NCBI RefSeq assembly: GCF_004217225.1
Contig: NZ_SHKM01000003.1
Span: forward strand, 186,001 to 250,000
Length of the DNA stretch: 64,000 nucleotides
Source of the DNA: Azospira oryzae
GTDB lineage: Bacteria; Pseudomonadota; Gammaproteobacteria; Burkholderiales; Rhodocyclaceae
Direction: 5' to 3'
Shown: piece after piece, positions 54,579 to 63,371 of the stretch
How positions within the stretch are numbered: position 1 is the first letter of the stretch
How the letters are laid out: every line of letters starts with the position of its first letter
Position numbers and translations under genes: made by a program
The notes under the pieces: model-generated
The model's input: only the letters and a program-made list of their open reading frames with translations
What the model was told of the DNA's origin: nothing
Database searches by the model: none

Positions 54579-55454
54579 ATGTCGGCCAAACACCCCATCA
54601 TCGCCGTCACCGGCTCCTCCGGCGCCGGCACCACCACGGTCCGGAAAACCTTCGAATCCATTTTCCGCCGGGAAAAGATCAACGGCGCCATTGTCGAAGG
54701 CGACGCCTTCCACCGCTACACCCGGACGGAAATGGGCCAGAACATCGAGGCCGCCGAGCGTGAGGGACGCAAGCCGCCCTCCCACTTCGGCCCCGAGGCC
54801 AATCTGCTGGCCGAGCTGGAAACCCTCTTCCGCGAATACGGCGAACACGGCACCGGCAAGATCCGCCAGTACATCCACGGTGCCGCCGAGGCCCGCCGCT
54901 GGGGCCTGCCCGAGGGCTATTTCACCCCCTGGGAAGCCATCGCCCCGGGCACCGACCTGCTCTTCTACGAAGGCCTGCACGGCGCCTACCAGGACAAGCA
55001 GATCGACGTGGGCCGCCATGCGGACCTGCTCATCGGCGTGGTGCCCATCATCAACCTGGAATGGATCCAGAAAATCCACCGGGACACCCGCAGCCGGGGC
55101 TATTCCCTGGAAGCGGTGACCCACACCATCCTGCGGCGCATGCCCGATTACGTGCATCACATCACGCCCCAGTTCTCCCGCACCCACATCAATTTCCAGC
55201 GGGTGCCGGTGGTGGACACCTCCAACCCCTTCATCGCCCGGGACATCCCGAGCAACGACGAATCCTTCGTCGTCATCCGCTTCCGCGACCCCCGGGGAGT
55301 GGATTTCCCCTACCTGCTCAACATGATCGGCGACGCCTTCATGTCCCGCCCCAACACCATCGTGGTCCCCGGCGGCAAGCAGGACCTGGCCATGCAGCTG
55401 ATCCTGACGCCCCTCATCTGGCAACTGGTGGAAGACCGCAGCCGGGGCGCCTGA
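54579..55454 (+). CDS. prkB: Phosphoribulokinase (proteobacterial type)
   Basis: ATP-dependent formation of ribulose-1,5-bisphosphate, the CO2 acceptor of the Calvin cycle; the enzyme has essentially no other role. The 291-residue protein has the P-loop GSSGAGTTTVRKTF (12-25), VEGDAFHRYTRTEM, FYEGLHGAYQ, and RMPDYVHHITPQFSRTHINF. GGAGGAGC just before the ATG fixes the start, 20 bases after fbp. It is the clearest sign of autotrophic potential here. RuBisCO is not in the window. Confidence 0.96.
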   Translation: MSAKHPIIAVTGSSGAGTTTVRKTFESIFRREKINGAIVEGDAFHRYTRTEMGQNIEAAEREGRKPPSHFGPEANLLAELETLFREYGEHGTGKIRQYIHGAAEARRWGLPEGYFTPWEAIAPGTDLLFYEGLHGAYQDKQIDVGRHADLLIGVVPIINLEWIQKIHRDTRSRGYSLEAVTHTILRRMPDYVHHITPQFSRTHINFQRVPVVDTSNPFIARDIPSNDESFVVIRFRDPRGVDFPYLLNMIGDAFMSRPNTIVVPGGKQDLAMQLILTPLIWQLVEDRSRGA

Positions 55455-55575
55455 GCCCGGCAGCTTTCCCGTGAAAAAGGCCGCCGCAACCCCGGACGGA
55501 CCGGGACCGGCTGCCGCCATTGCCCTATCCCAGCGGAATTACCCCACCGCGGCAGCCCTTGTGCTGCGGTGAATC

Positions 55576-55604
55576 TGGAAAAACCCCAGCATTTGGCGGA
55601 TAAT
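55576..55604 (+). promoter_or_regulatory. Putative tkt promoter with the -10 in an inverted repeat
   Basis: TGGAAA (55576-55581), 17-base spacer, GATAAT (55599-55604). The -10 lies within GGCGGA-TAAT-TCCGCC (55595-55610), a perfect 6+4+6 inverted repeat. The start codon is 36 bases downstream. Confidence 0.55.
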
Positions 55605-55639
55605 TCCGCCTCTTTCCCGCCTCCCCCCTTCCGGTGACC

Positions 55640-57625
55640 ATGCAATTCAATCCCCTCACCAGCGCCATCCGTGCCCTCGCCATGGATGCGGTCCAGAAAG
55701 CCAATTCCGGTCACCCCGGCATGCCCATGGGCATGGCCGAAATCGCCGAAGTCCTGTGGCGGCGCCACATGAAACACAATCCGGCCAACCCCCGGTGGGC
55801 CGACCGGGATCGCTTCGTGCTCTCCAACGGCCACGGTTCCATGCTGCTCTACAGCCTGCTGCACCTGACCGGCTACGACGTCTCCATCGACGATCTGAAG
55901 AACTTCCGCCAGCTGCACAGCAAGACCCCGGGCCACCCGGAAGTGGGCTACACCCCCGGCATCGAGACCACCACCGGCCCCCTGGGCCAGGGCATCACCA
56001 ACGCCGTGGGCCTGGCCCTGGCGGAAAAGATCCTGGCGGCTGAATTCAACCAGCCCGGCCACGACATCGTGGACCACCACACCTACGTCTTCCTCGGCGA
56101 CGGCTGTCTCATGGAAGGCGTCTCCCACGAAGCCTGTTCCCTGGCCGGCACCCTGGGCCTGGGCAAGCTGATCGCCTTCTACGACGACAACGGCATCTCC
56201 ATCGACGGCCACGTCGAAGGCTGGTTCACCGACGACACCCCGAAGCGCTTCGAAGCCTACGGCTGGCAGGTCATCCCCAATGTGGACGGCCACAACGCCA
56301 CCGCCATCGAGGCCGCCCTGCTGCAGGCCAAGGCCGAAGGCAACAAGCCCACCCTGATCTGCTGCAAGACCAAGATCGGCATGGGCTCCCCCAACAAGGC
56401 CGACAGTCACGACGTGCACGGCGCCCCCCTGGGCGATGCGGAAATCGCCGCCACCCGGGCTGCCATCGGCTGGAACCACGCCCCCTTCGAAATCCCCGCC
56501 GACGTGTACGCCGCCTGGGACGGCAAGGCCAAGGGCCAGACCGTCGAAGGCCAGTGGAACGAACGCTTCGCCGCCTACGCTGCCGCTTTCCCGGCCCAGG
56601 CCGCCGAATTCCAGCGCCGCATGGCCGGCAAGCTGCCCGCCAACTGGCAGCAGGTGGTGGATGCCTACATCGCCGACACCGCAGCCAAGGCCGAGAACAT
56701 CGCCACCCGCAAGGCCAGCCAGAACGCCATCGCCGCCCTGGTGCCGAACCTGCCGGAAGTAGTGGGCGGCTCCGCCGACCTGGCCGGTTCCAACCTGACC
56801 CTGTGGAAGGCCGCCAAGGGCGTCACCCGCAAGGACGGCGGCAACTACGTCTATTACGGCGTGCGCGAATTCGGCATGACCGCCATCGCCAACGGCCTGG
56901 CCCTGCACGGCGGCCTGATCCCCTACACCGCCACCTTCCTGGTGTTCTCCGACTACGCCCGCAACGCCATCCGCATGGCGGCGCTGATGAAGCAGCGCCA
57001 GATCATGGTCTACACCCATGACTCCATCGGCCTGGGCGAGGACGGCCCGACCCACCAGCCGGTGGAACACGTGCCTTCCCTGCGCCTGATCCCCAACCTG
57101 GACGTGTGGCGTCCCGCCGACTCCACCGAGACCGCCGTGGCCTGGGCCAATGCCGTGGAACGCCATGACGGTCCTTCCGTCCTGGCCCTGTCCCGCCAGA
57201 ACCTGCCCAATGTCACCGCCGGCATCAGCGCCGAGACCATCCGCCGCGGCGGCTACGTGCTGTCCGAGGCCAAGGACGAAGCCCAGGTGGTGCTGATCGC
57301 CACCGGCTCCGAGATCAAGCTGGCCCTGGACGCCCAGAAGGCCCTGGGCGACGAGGGCATCGCCGCCCGTGTCGTCTCCATGCCCTGCGTCGAAGCCTTC
57401 GAACGCCAGGACGCCGCCTACCGGGAACAGGTACTGGGCACCTGCCGCAAGCGCGTCGCCATCGAAGCCGCCCACTCCGGCCTGTGGCACAAGTACGTGG
57501 GCCGTCACGGCGCCGTGGTCAGCATCGACCGCTTCGGCGAGTCCGCCCCCGCCGGCAAGCTGTTCGAGATGTTCGGTTTCACCGTGGCCAACGTGGTGAA
57601 GACCGTCAAGGAAGTGCTGGAATAA
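55640..57625 (+). CDS. tkt: Transketolase
   Basis: Thiamine-diphosphate enzyme moving two-carbon units in the pentose-phosphate and Calvin cycles. The 661-residue protein has [54 protein letters not shown], the ThDP motif [13 protein letters not shown] to DDNGISIDG, and [17 protein letters not shown]-type region ([20 protein letters not shown]). The ATG at 55640 is chosen over a GTG two codons earlier. It has its own promoter after prkB and is followed by gap after a weak hairpin. Confidence 0.98.
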   Translation: MQFNPLTSAIRALAMDAVQKANSGHPGMPMGMAEIAEVLWRRHMKHNPANPRWADRDRFVLSNGHGSMLLYSLLHLTGYDVSIDDLKNFRQLHSKTPGHPEVGYTPGIETTTGPLGQGITNAVGLALAEKILAAEFNQPGHDIVDHHTYVFLGDGCLMEGVSHEACSLAGTLGLGKLIAFYDDNGISIDGHVEGWFTDDTPKRFEAYGWQVIPNVDGHNATAIEAALLQAKAEGNKPTLICCKTKIGMGSPNKADSHDVHGAPLGDAEIAATRAAIGWNHAPFEIPADVYAAWDGKAKGQTVEGQWNERFAAYAAAFPAQAAEFQRRMAGKLPANWQQVVDAYIADTAAKAENIATRKASQNAIAALVPNLPEVVGGSADLAGSNLTLWKAAKGVTRKDGGNYVYYGVREFGMTAIANGLALHGGLIPYTATFLVFSDYARNAIRMAALMKQRQIMVYTHDSIGLGEDGPTHQPVEHVPSLRLIPNLDVWRPADSTETAVAWANAVERHDGPSVLALSRQNLPNVTAGISAETIRRGGYVLSEAKDEAQVVLIATGSEIKLALDAQKALGDEGIAARVVSMPCVEAFERQDAAYREQVLGTCRKRVAIEAAHSGLWHKYVGRHGAVVSIDRFGESAPAGKLFEMFGFTVANVVKTVKEVLE

Positions 57626-57636
57626 AAGGAAGGGGT

Positions 57637-57666
57637 GCCCCGGCCACGGGGCGCGTCAGGTTTTTT
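57637..57666 (+). terminator. Weak terminator or attenuator between tkt and gap
   Basis: GCCCCG-GCCA-CGGGGC stem, eight bases, then TTTTTT. The distance between stem and U-run is longer than usual, so partial termination or an RNA stability role is as likely. Confidence 0.4.
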
Positions 57667-57686
57667 AGATAGAGGAGAGAAGTGCC

Positions 57687-58715
57687 ATGGCTATCAAGGT
57701 TGCCATCAACGGTTTCGGTCGTATCGGTCGCTGCACCCTGCGGGCGATCTACGAGCAGGGTCTGCAGAATGAGTTCGACGTGGTTGCCATCAACGCCTCC
57801 GGCGACCTGGCCACCAACGCCCACCTGCTGAAGTACGACACCACCCACGGCCGCTTCGGCACCTCCGTGGAGACCGAGGGCGAGAACTGCATCATCATCG
57901 ATGGCAAGAAGATCCCCTTCTACTCCACCAAGAACCCCAAGGACATCGACTGGTCCAAGCACGGCGTGGAAGTGCTGCTGGAATGCACCGGCGCCTACAC
58001 CACCAAGGAAAAGGCCCAGGCCCTGCTGCAGCAGGGTGCCAAGCGGGTGCTGATCTCCGCCCCCGGCGGCGACGACGTGGACACCACCATCGTCATGGGT
58101 GTTAACGAAGGCGTGCTCAAGGCCGACATGACCGTGGTCTCCAACGCCTCCTGCACCACCAACTGCCTGGCCCCCGTGGCCAAGGTGCTAGCCGAGAGCG
58201 TCGGCATCAAGCAGGCCCTGATGACCACCGTGCACGCCTACACCAACGACCAAGTAACCGTGGACGTGCGCCACAAGGACCTGCGCCGCGCCCGTGCCGC
58301 CGCCGCCAACATCATCCCCACCAAGACCGGCGCCGCCAAGGCCGTCGGCCTGGTGCTGCCCCAGCTGGCCGGCAAGTTCGACGGCTTCTCCCTGCGCGTG
58401 CCCACCATCAATGTCTCCCTGGTGGACCTGACCTTCACCGCCGAGCGCGCCACCACCAAGGAAGAAATCAACGAGCTGATGACCGCCGCTGCCAAGGGCC
58501 CCCTGAAGGGCATCATGGCGGTGAACAACGAGCCCCTGGTTTCCTCCGACTTCAACCACACCACCGTCTCCTCCACCTTCGATGCCACCCAGACCCGGGT
58601 CATCAAGGGTGCCGACGGCTCCGTGCTGGTGAAGGTGCTGGCCTGGTACGACAACGAGTGGGGCTACTCCTGCCGCATGCTGGACGCCGCCCGCGCCTGG
58701 ATGGCCGCCAAGTAA
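57687..58715 (+). CDS. gap: Glyceraldehyde-3-phosphate dehydrogenase
   Basis: Interconverts glyceraldehyde-3-phosphate and 1,3-bisphosphoglycerate. The 342-residue protein has the Rossmann start INGFGRIGR, catalytic SNASCTTNC (Cys156) and His183. The cofactor loop reads VVAINASGD (32-40): the Asp that confers NAD preference in glycolytic GAPDH is Ala, as in the NADP-preferring gluconeogenic GapB type, so a reductive, Calvin/gluconeogenic role is inferred. GAGGAGAGAAG precedes the ATG. A very strong terminator follows. Confidence 0.96.
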   Translation: MAIKVAINGFGRIGRCTLRAIYEQGLQNEFDVVAINASGDLATNAHLLKYDTTHGRFGTSVETEGENCIIIDGKKIPFYSTKNPKDIDWSKHGVEVLLECTGAYTTKEKAQALLQQGAKRVLISAPGGDDVDTTIVMGVNEGVLKADMTVVSNASCTTNCLAPVAKVLAESVGIKQALMTTVHAYTNDQVTVDVRHKDLRRARAAAANIIPTKTGAAKAVGLVLPQLAGKFDGFSLRVPTINVSLVDLTFTAERATTKEEINELMTAAAKGPLKGIMAVNNEPLVSSDFNHTTVSSTFDATQTRVIKGADGSVLVKVLAWYDNEWGYSCRMLDAARAWMAAK

Positions 58716-58732
58716 GCAACACCGCCGACGGC

Positions 58733-58773
58733 AAAAAGCCGCCTGGGAGCATCTGCTCCCAGGCGGCTTTTTT
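58733..58773 (+). terminator. Strong bidirectional terminator after gap
   Basis: An 18-bp perfect stem (58733-58750 with 58755-58772) with loop ATCT, ending in a T-run. It serves gap and, on the other strand, the convergent unknown gene. Confidence 0.95.
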
Positions 58774-58866
58774 ATTGCTGCAGCGACTATCGGGACCAGG
58801 GGGTGAAAGGCAGCGCGGCAGGCCCAACCATGGGTGGCCCGACGGCACCGCCCTCGCCGCCCAGGC

Positions 58867-59436
58867 TCAGGAAGAACTGCCCGACTTGCCGTTCACGGCC
58901 GCCTGCAGCAAGGCGTAGGCGGCAATGCCGGCAGGAGACTGGCCATTGCCCAGACCATCGCCCTGGCCGCCGGCGGCCGCACCGTCCTGGCTCTGGCTGA
59001 GCCTGGCCATGGTGGCATCCTGCAGGGTGGTGGCATCGGGATGGGCCTCATCCTTGGCTAGCAGGCGCTCCCGCATCTTGCGGGCGATATCCGACTCGAT
59101 CGCCTCCCGCTTTTCCGGCGGCAGAGCGGCCAGGTCTTCCTCGCTCATGCCCATTTCCTTGAGGATGGCGTCACGCATGTGCTCGGCCGGACTCTTGTCC
59201 AGGTATTCCTGCAGCTGGGCCCGCAATTCCTCGCGGCGGGCCTGGGCAGCGGCATCGGCCTTGTCCTCGGCCGTTTCCACCCGGCTGGAAGTGTTGGCGC
59301 CGGCTGACGGATTGGCACCTTCCGTCAGGCCGGCTTGAGGCGATGCCTGCAATGCGGCCGCTTCGGCCTCCTGGCCGCGCTTTTTCGCCGTCAGGCTCTG
59401 TAGGCTGAGTTGGTTATAGAGGGAATCGATACGCAT
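58867..59436 (-). CDS. Unknown Ala/Glu-rich protein with a sigma-54-type promoter
   Basis: 189 residues, no signal peptide or membrane helix. N-terminal MRIDSLYNQLSLQSLTAKKR, then an Ala/Ser/Thr-rich low-complexity stretch, then a charged helical core, DKSPAEHMRDAILKEMGMSE (about 95-114), followed by EDLAALPPEKREAIESDIAR, and a Gly/Ala-rich tail ending GKSGSSS. GGAG at 59446-59449 fits the ATG at 59436; in-frame ATGs at 59442 and 59451 are alternatives. The core resembles an uncharacterised proteobacterial family; I give no function. It is inserted between gap and epd on the opposite strand, so it is unlikely to belong to the carbon operon. Confidence 0.8.
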   Translation of the reverse strand: MRIDSLYNQLSLQSLTAKKRGQEAEAAALQASPQAGLTEGANPSAGANTSSRVETAEDKADAAAQARREELRAQLQEYLDKSPAEHMRDAILKEMGMSEEDLAALPPEKREAIESDIARKMRERLLAKDEAHPDATTLQDATMARLSQSQDGAAAGGQGDGLGNGQSPAGIAAYALLQAAVNGKSGSSS

Positions 59437-59472
59437 GGTCATACGCTCCATAGGTGCTATGGCCACCCTTAA

Positions 59473-59488
59473 TGCAAACGGCGTACCA
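59473..59488 (-). promoter_or_regulatory. Sigma-54 (RpoN) -24/-12 promoter
   Basis: TGGTACGCCGTTTGCA on the minus strand fits the consensus TGGYACR-N4-TTGCW at every defined base, with the GG and GC twelve bases apart. The start point would be near 59462, 26 bases before the ATG at 59436. An upstream activator site is not identified. Confidence 0.7.
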
Positions 59489-59566
59489 GAATGTAAATTC
59501 CCTTTGAGAACAAAGGACTTTGCCGACCTGGTGAATATTTGCCGCCTGCCCGGGGCAAAAAAATGA

Positions 59567-59600
59567 CGGCAAGGTTGGCCGCCAGCGGCCATCCTTGCCG
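59567..59600. repeat. Long hairpin in the divergent spacer
   Basis: CGGCAAGGTTGGCCGC pairs with GCGGCCATCCTTGCCG over 16 bp with one mismatch and a 2-base loop. It lies upstream of both epd and the sigma-54-linked gene. Candidate operator or RNA element. Confidence 0.5.
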
Positions 59601-59643
59601 GGCAAAACCCTGTCCGCCTCTCGGATTTAGGGCCGCAACCCTG

Positions 59644-59649
59644 TAAAAT
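59644..59649 (+). promoter_or_regulatory. Putative epd-pgk -10 element
   Basis: TAAAAT in CTGTAAAATCACGG, 34 bases before the epd GTG. It is enclosed by a short GGCCG/CGGCC repeat. Confidence 0.45.
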
Positions 59650-59682
59650 CACGGCCTTCATCCATTTCCTCCCTGGCCCCCC

Positions 59683-60729
59683 GTGTCCGGCTCCCTCCCC
59701 CCCCTTCGTCTCGCCATCAACGGCTACGGCCGCATTGGTCGCTGCTTTCTGCGGGCCCTGCATGAACGGGGACTGGCGGAGCGTTTCCAGGTGGTGGCCA
59801 TCAACGAGCCGGCCAACAGCGAGAGCATCGCCTACCTGACCCGCTTCGACTCCACCCACGGCCGCTTCCCCGCCCCGGTGGAACTGCAGGACGGCACTCT
59901 GGTCATCGACGGCCGCAGCATCCAGCTGACCCACGCCGACACCCCCGAGGGAGTGGACTGGCGCAGCCTGAAGGTGGATCTGCTGGTGGAATGCTCCGGC
60001 CAGTACAGCAACCGGGCCGGCCTGCGCCGCTTCCTCGAGGCCGGCTGCCCCCGGGTGCTGCTGTCCCACCCGGCCAACAGCGCCGCCGACGTGGATGCGA
60101 CGGTGGTCTACGGCCTCAACCACGGCCGCCTCAACGGCGACGAGCGCATCGTCTCCAACGCCTCCTGCACCACCAACGCGGTGGTGCCGGTGCTGGAGCT
60201 GCTGGACCGGGAGCTGGGCCTGGAACAGGTGCTGCTGACCACCCTGCATTCGGTGATGAACGACCAGCCCCTGGTGGACGGCTACCACCACAGCGACCTG
60301 CGCCGCACCCGCTCCGCCATGCAGTCCATGATCCCGGTCTCCACCGGCCTGGCCCGGGGCGTGGAGCGCCTGCTGCCGGGCCTCAAGGGCAAGGTGCTGG
60401 CCAAGGCCATCCGGGTGCCCACCCTCAACGTCTCGGCCATCGACCTCACCGTGACCCTGGCCCAGGATGCAGACGTGGCGGGCCTCAACGCCCTGCTGCA
60501 AATCGCTTCCAACGGCCCCTGGAAGGGCGTGCTGACCACCTCCGCCGCCCCCCACGCCTCCATCGACTTCAACCACGACCCCCATTCCGCCATCGTGGAC
60601 CTGAGCCAGACCCGGGCCGGCGGCGCCCGCCTGTTCAACCTCTTCATCTGGTTCGACAACGAATGGGGCTTCGTCAATCGCATGGTGGACGTGGCCCAGC
60701 GCTGGCATGCCGGCTGGTCCCAGTCCTGA
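59683..60729 (+). CDS. epd: Erythrose-4-phosphate dehydrogenase
   Basis: Oxidises erythrose-4-phosphate to 4-phosphoerythronate, the first step toward pyridoxal phosphate. The 348-residue GAPDH relative differs from the gap gene in the Epd-type cofactor loop [22 protein letters not shown] in place of the GAPDH sequence, [11 protein letters not shown] (catalytic Cys162), TLHSVMNDQ and [15 protein letters not shown]. The start is a GTG; no ATG fits. It is immediately upstream of pgk (55 bases), as in E. coli epd-pgk. PdxA of the same pathway is at 22064. Confidence 0.88.
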   Translation: MSGSLPPLRLAINGYGRIGRCFLRALHERGLAERFQVVAINEPANSESIAYLTRFDSTHGRFPAPVELQDGTLVIDGRSIQLTHADTPEGVDWRSLKVDLLVECSGQYSNRAGLRRFLEAGCPRVLLSHPANSAADVDATVVYGLNHGRLNGDERIVSNASCTTNAVVPVLELLDRELGLEQVLLTTLHSVMNDQPLVDGYHHSDLRRTRSAMQSMIPVSTGLARGVERLLPGLKGKVLAKAIRVPTLNVSAIDLTVTLAQDADVAGLNALLQIASNGPWKGVLTTSAAPHASIDFNHDPHSAIVDLSQTRAGGARLFNLFIWFDNEWGFVNRMVDVAQRWHAGWSQS

Positions 60730-60784
60730 ACATCCCATTCACCGCACCGCGCCTCATCACCAAATTCAACGCAAGGAGACTTCC

Positions 60785-61969
60785 ATGAACGTTCTCAAAC
60801 TCGCCGACCTGGATGTGAAGGGCAAGCGCGTCTTCATCCGCGCCGACCTCAACGTACCCCAGGACGAGACCGGCCGCATCACCGACGACACCCGCATCCG
60901 CGCTTCCGTGCCGGCCATCCAGATGGCCCTGGAAAAGGGCGCCGCGGTCATGGTCACCTCCCACCTGGGCCGTCCCACCGAAGGCGAGATGAAGCCCGAG
61001 GACAGCCTGGCCCCCATCGCCCACCGCCTGGCCGAGCTGCTGGGCCGCAAGGTGCCGGTGATCGACAACTGGGTGGACGGCGGCTTCGAGGTGAAGCCCG
61101 GCGACGTGGTGCTGCTGGAAAACTGCCGCGTGAACAAGGGCGAGAAGAAGAACAACGACGAACTGGCCCAGAAGCTGGCCAAGCTGTGCGACGTCTATGT
61201 GAACGACGCCTTCGGCACCGCCCACCGGGCCGAGGCCACCACCCACGGCATCGCCAAGTACGCCCCCGTGGCCTGTGCCGGCCCCCTGCTGGGCGCCGAG
61301 CTGGACGCCCTGGGCCGGGCCCTGGAAAACCCCAAGCGCCCCCTGGTGGCCATCGTCGCCGGCTCCAAGGTCTCCACCAAGCTGACCATCCTCAAGTCCC
61401 TCGCCGGCAAGGTGGACCAGCTCATCGTCGGCGGCGGCATCGCCAACACCTTCATGGTGGCCGACGACCTGCCCATCGGCGAATCCCTGGCCGAGCTGGA
61501 CCTGGTGGAAGAAGCCCGCAACATCATGGACATGATGGACGAGCGCGGCGCCTCCGTGCCCATCCCCGAAGACGTGGTGGTGGCCAACGAACTGTCCGTC
61601 CATGCCCGCGCCAACCGGGTGGACGCCAACGACGTGCAGCCCGACGACATGATCCTGGACATCGGCCCCAAGACCTCCGCCAAGCTGGCCAGCATCATCG
61701 CCCACGCCGGCACCATCGTCTGGAACGGCCCGGTCGGCGTCTTCGAATTCGACCAGTTCGGCGGCGGCACCAAGATGCTGGCGGCCGCCATCGCCCACTC
61801 CCCGGCCTTCTCCATCGCCGGCGGCGGCGACACCCTGGCCGCCATCGCCAAGTACGGCATCGAGAAGCAGATCGACTACATCTCCACCGGCGGCGGCGCC
61901 TTCCTGGAATTCCTCGAAGGCAAGAAGCTGCCCGCCGTGGAAGTGCTGGAGCAGCGCGCCAACGGCTGA
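60785..61969 (+). CDS. pgk: Phosphoglycerate kinase
   Basis: Interconverts 1,3-bisphosphoglycerate and 3-phosphoglycerate with ATP/ADP. The 394-residue protein has [74 protein letters not shown] and the nucleotide-binding [21 protein letters not shown] precedes the ATG at 60785. The usual downstream pyk/fba genes are absent; a strong terminator follows. Confidence 0.98.
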   Translation: MNVLKLADLDVKGKRVFIRADLNVPQDETGRITDDTRIRASVPAIQMALEKGAAVMVTSHLGRPTEGEMKPEDSLAPIAHRLAELLGRKVPVIDNWVDGGFEVKPGDVVLLENCRVNKGEKKNNDELAQKLAKLCDVYVNDAFGTAHRAEATTHGIAKYAPVACAGPLLGAELDALGRALENPKRPLVAIVAGSKVSTKLTILKSLAGKVDQLIVGGGIANTFMVADDLPIGESLAELDLVEEARNIMDMMDERGASVPIPEDVVVANELSVHARANRVDANDVQPDDMILDIGPKTSAKLASIIAHAGTIVWNGPVGVFEFDQFGGGTKMLAAAIAHSPAFSIAGGGDTLAAIAKYGIEKQIDYISTGGGAFLEFLEGKKLPAVEVLEQRANG

Positions 61970-61994
61970 TCCTGCAGCCCGGCACCTGCCATGG

Positions 61995-62020
61995 AAAGGC
62001 GGCCTGCGGGCCGCCTTTTT
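61995..62020 (+). terminator. Terminator after pgk
   Basis: AAAGGCGGCC, loop TGCG, GGCCGCCTTT plus T-run, 26 bases past the pgk stop. Confidence 0.9.
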
Positions 62021-62067
62021 ACATTTTGCAACGTTTGCCCCGGCCGGGGCCCGGGGTGGCGATGGAG

Positions 62068-62073
62068 TAGAAT
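62068..62073 (+). promoter_or_regulatory. Putative -10 element for the RND efflux operon
   Basis: TAGAAT in GGAGTAGAATTGCC, 96 bases before the adaptor start. No clear -35 or regulator site. Confidence 0.4.
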
Positions 62074-62168
62074 TGCCCGCTGCCAAATCGTCGCCGCCCT
62101 TTCGCCTGCGGCCCTGTCGCCCGCCGCCGCGCCACGCCGGCGGCAGGCCGGAACCACGAGACTCCGCC

Positions 62169-63365
62169 ATGCCCCACCGCAAACACCGCTACGCCGTCAT
62201 CGCCCTTGCCGCCGCCGGAATCGTCGGCCTGGGCTGGGTCGCCTACAACGCCAACCGGGCTCCCGGCGGACCCCAGGCCCCGGCTGCGGCCGGCGCCAAG
62301 GCGGGCGGCGCCGGCGCCCCGGCAGCGCCCCTGCCGGTGGAAACGGCGCTGGCGGCGCCCCAGAGCATCACCGACGAGGCGGCGGCGGTGGGCACCCTGC
62401 GCTCCAACGAATCCGTGGTGCTGCGGCCGGAAACGGCGGGACGCATCGCCAGCATCGGCTTCAAGGACGGCGTGCCGGTGGCCAGGGGCACGGTGCTGGT
62501 GGCCCTGGATGCAGCCACCCAGGAGGCGGAACTGCAACAGGCCAAGGCCAACCACGCCCTGGCCGTGACCAATTTCAAACGCACCGAGGAACTGCTGGCG
62601 AAGAAGTTCATCAGCCAGCAATCCCTGGACACCACCGCCGCCAACCTCAAGGTGCAGGAGGCGGCGGTCGCCCTGGCCGAGGCCAAGCTGGCCAAGACCC
62701 GCATCCGGGCGCCCTTTGCCGGCGTCGTCGGCATCCGGGAAGTGAGCGTCGGCGACTACGTCAAGGAAGGGGCGGACCTCATCAACCTGGAGGACATCCG
62801 CACCCTGAAGCTGGATTTCCGCCTGCCCGAGCTGTACCTGAGCCGCCTGCAAAAAGGCCAGGCCGTGGAAGTGAGCGTGGACGCCCTGCCCAACCAGGCC
62901 TTCAAGGCGGTGCTGGACGCGGTGGATCCCCTGGTGGATGCCAACGGCCGCGCCATATCCCTGCGCGCCCGCCTGGACAACCCGGAGCTCAAGCTGCGCC
63001 CCGGCATGTTCGCCCGGGTGCGCCTACTCTTCGGCAACCGGGACGGGGTGCTGATGATCCCCGAGCAGGCCATCGTCTCCGGCGGCGGCAAGCAGACCGT
63101 GTTCCGCATCGAGGAGGGCAAGGCGAAGAAGGTGGAAGTGAAGACCGGCCTGCGCCGCAACGCCCAGGTGGAAATCCTCTCCGGCCTGGCGGCGGGGGAC
63201 CGCATCATCACCGCCGGCCAGCTCAAGGTGCAGGACGGCAGCCCGGTGAAGGCCGTCGATACTGCCCCCCAGCCGGCCCAGGAGGCAGAAGGGACGGGCG
63301 TCTCCAAACCCCCTGCCGCCACCGCCGCGCCCCAGGCCGCCCCCGGGCCGGCCAAGCAGGGATAA
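62169..63365 (+). CDS. RND efflux periplasmic adaptor (membrane fusion protein)
   Basis: Links the inner-membrane pump to an outer-membrane channel. The 398-residue protein has an N-terminal membrane anchor or signal (about 6-26, RYAVIALAAAGIVGLGWVAY), a Pro/Ala linker, the split lipoyl/hairpin region (VLRPETAGRIASIGFKDG, EAELQQAKANHALAVTNFKR, AKTRIRAPFAGVVGIREVSV), a beta-barrel (LKLDFRLPELYLSRLQKGQA) and a Pro/Ala-rich tail. No lipobox Cys is seen. It starts six bases before... the pump gene follows by six bases. Substrate unknown. Confidence 0.93.
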   Translation: MPHRKHRYAVIALAAAGIVGLGWVAYNANRAPGGPQAPAAAGAKAGGAGAPAAPLPVETALAAPQSITDEAAAVGTLRSNESVVLRPETAGRIASIGFKDGVPVARGTVLVALDAATQEAELQQAKANHALAVTNFKRTEELLAKKFISQQSLDTTAANLKVQEAAVALAEAKLAKTRIRAPFAGVVGIREVSVGDYVKEGADLINLEDIRTLKLDFRLPELYLSRLQKGQAVEVSVDALPNQAFKAVLDAVDPLVDANGRAISLRARLDNPELKLRPGMFARVRLLFGNRDGVLMIPEQAIVSGGGKQTVFRIEEGKAKKVEVKTGLRRNAQVEILSGLAAGDRIITAGQLKVQDGSPVKAVDTAPQPAQEAEGTGVSKPPAATAAPQAAPGPAKQG

Positions 63366-63371
63366 GCCGCC

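Noticed and set aside
59683-60729. epd as a second glyceraldehyde-3-phosphate dehydrogenase
   Set aside because: The cofactor loop, LSHP, HSVMNDQ and [10 protein letters not shown] segments, and pgk linkage match Epd better than GAPDH; substrate assay would decide.
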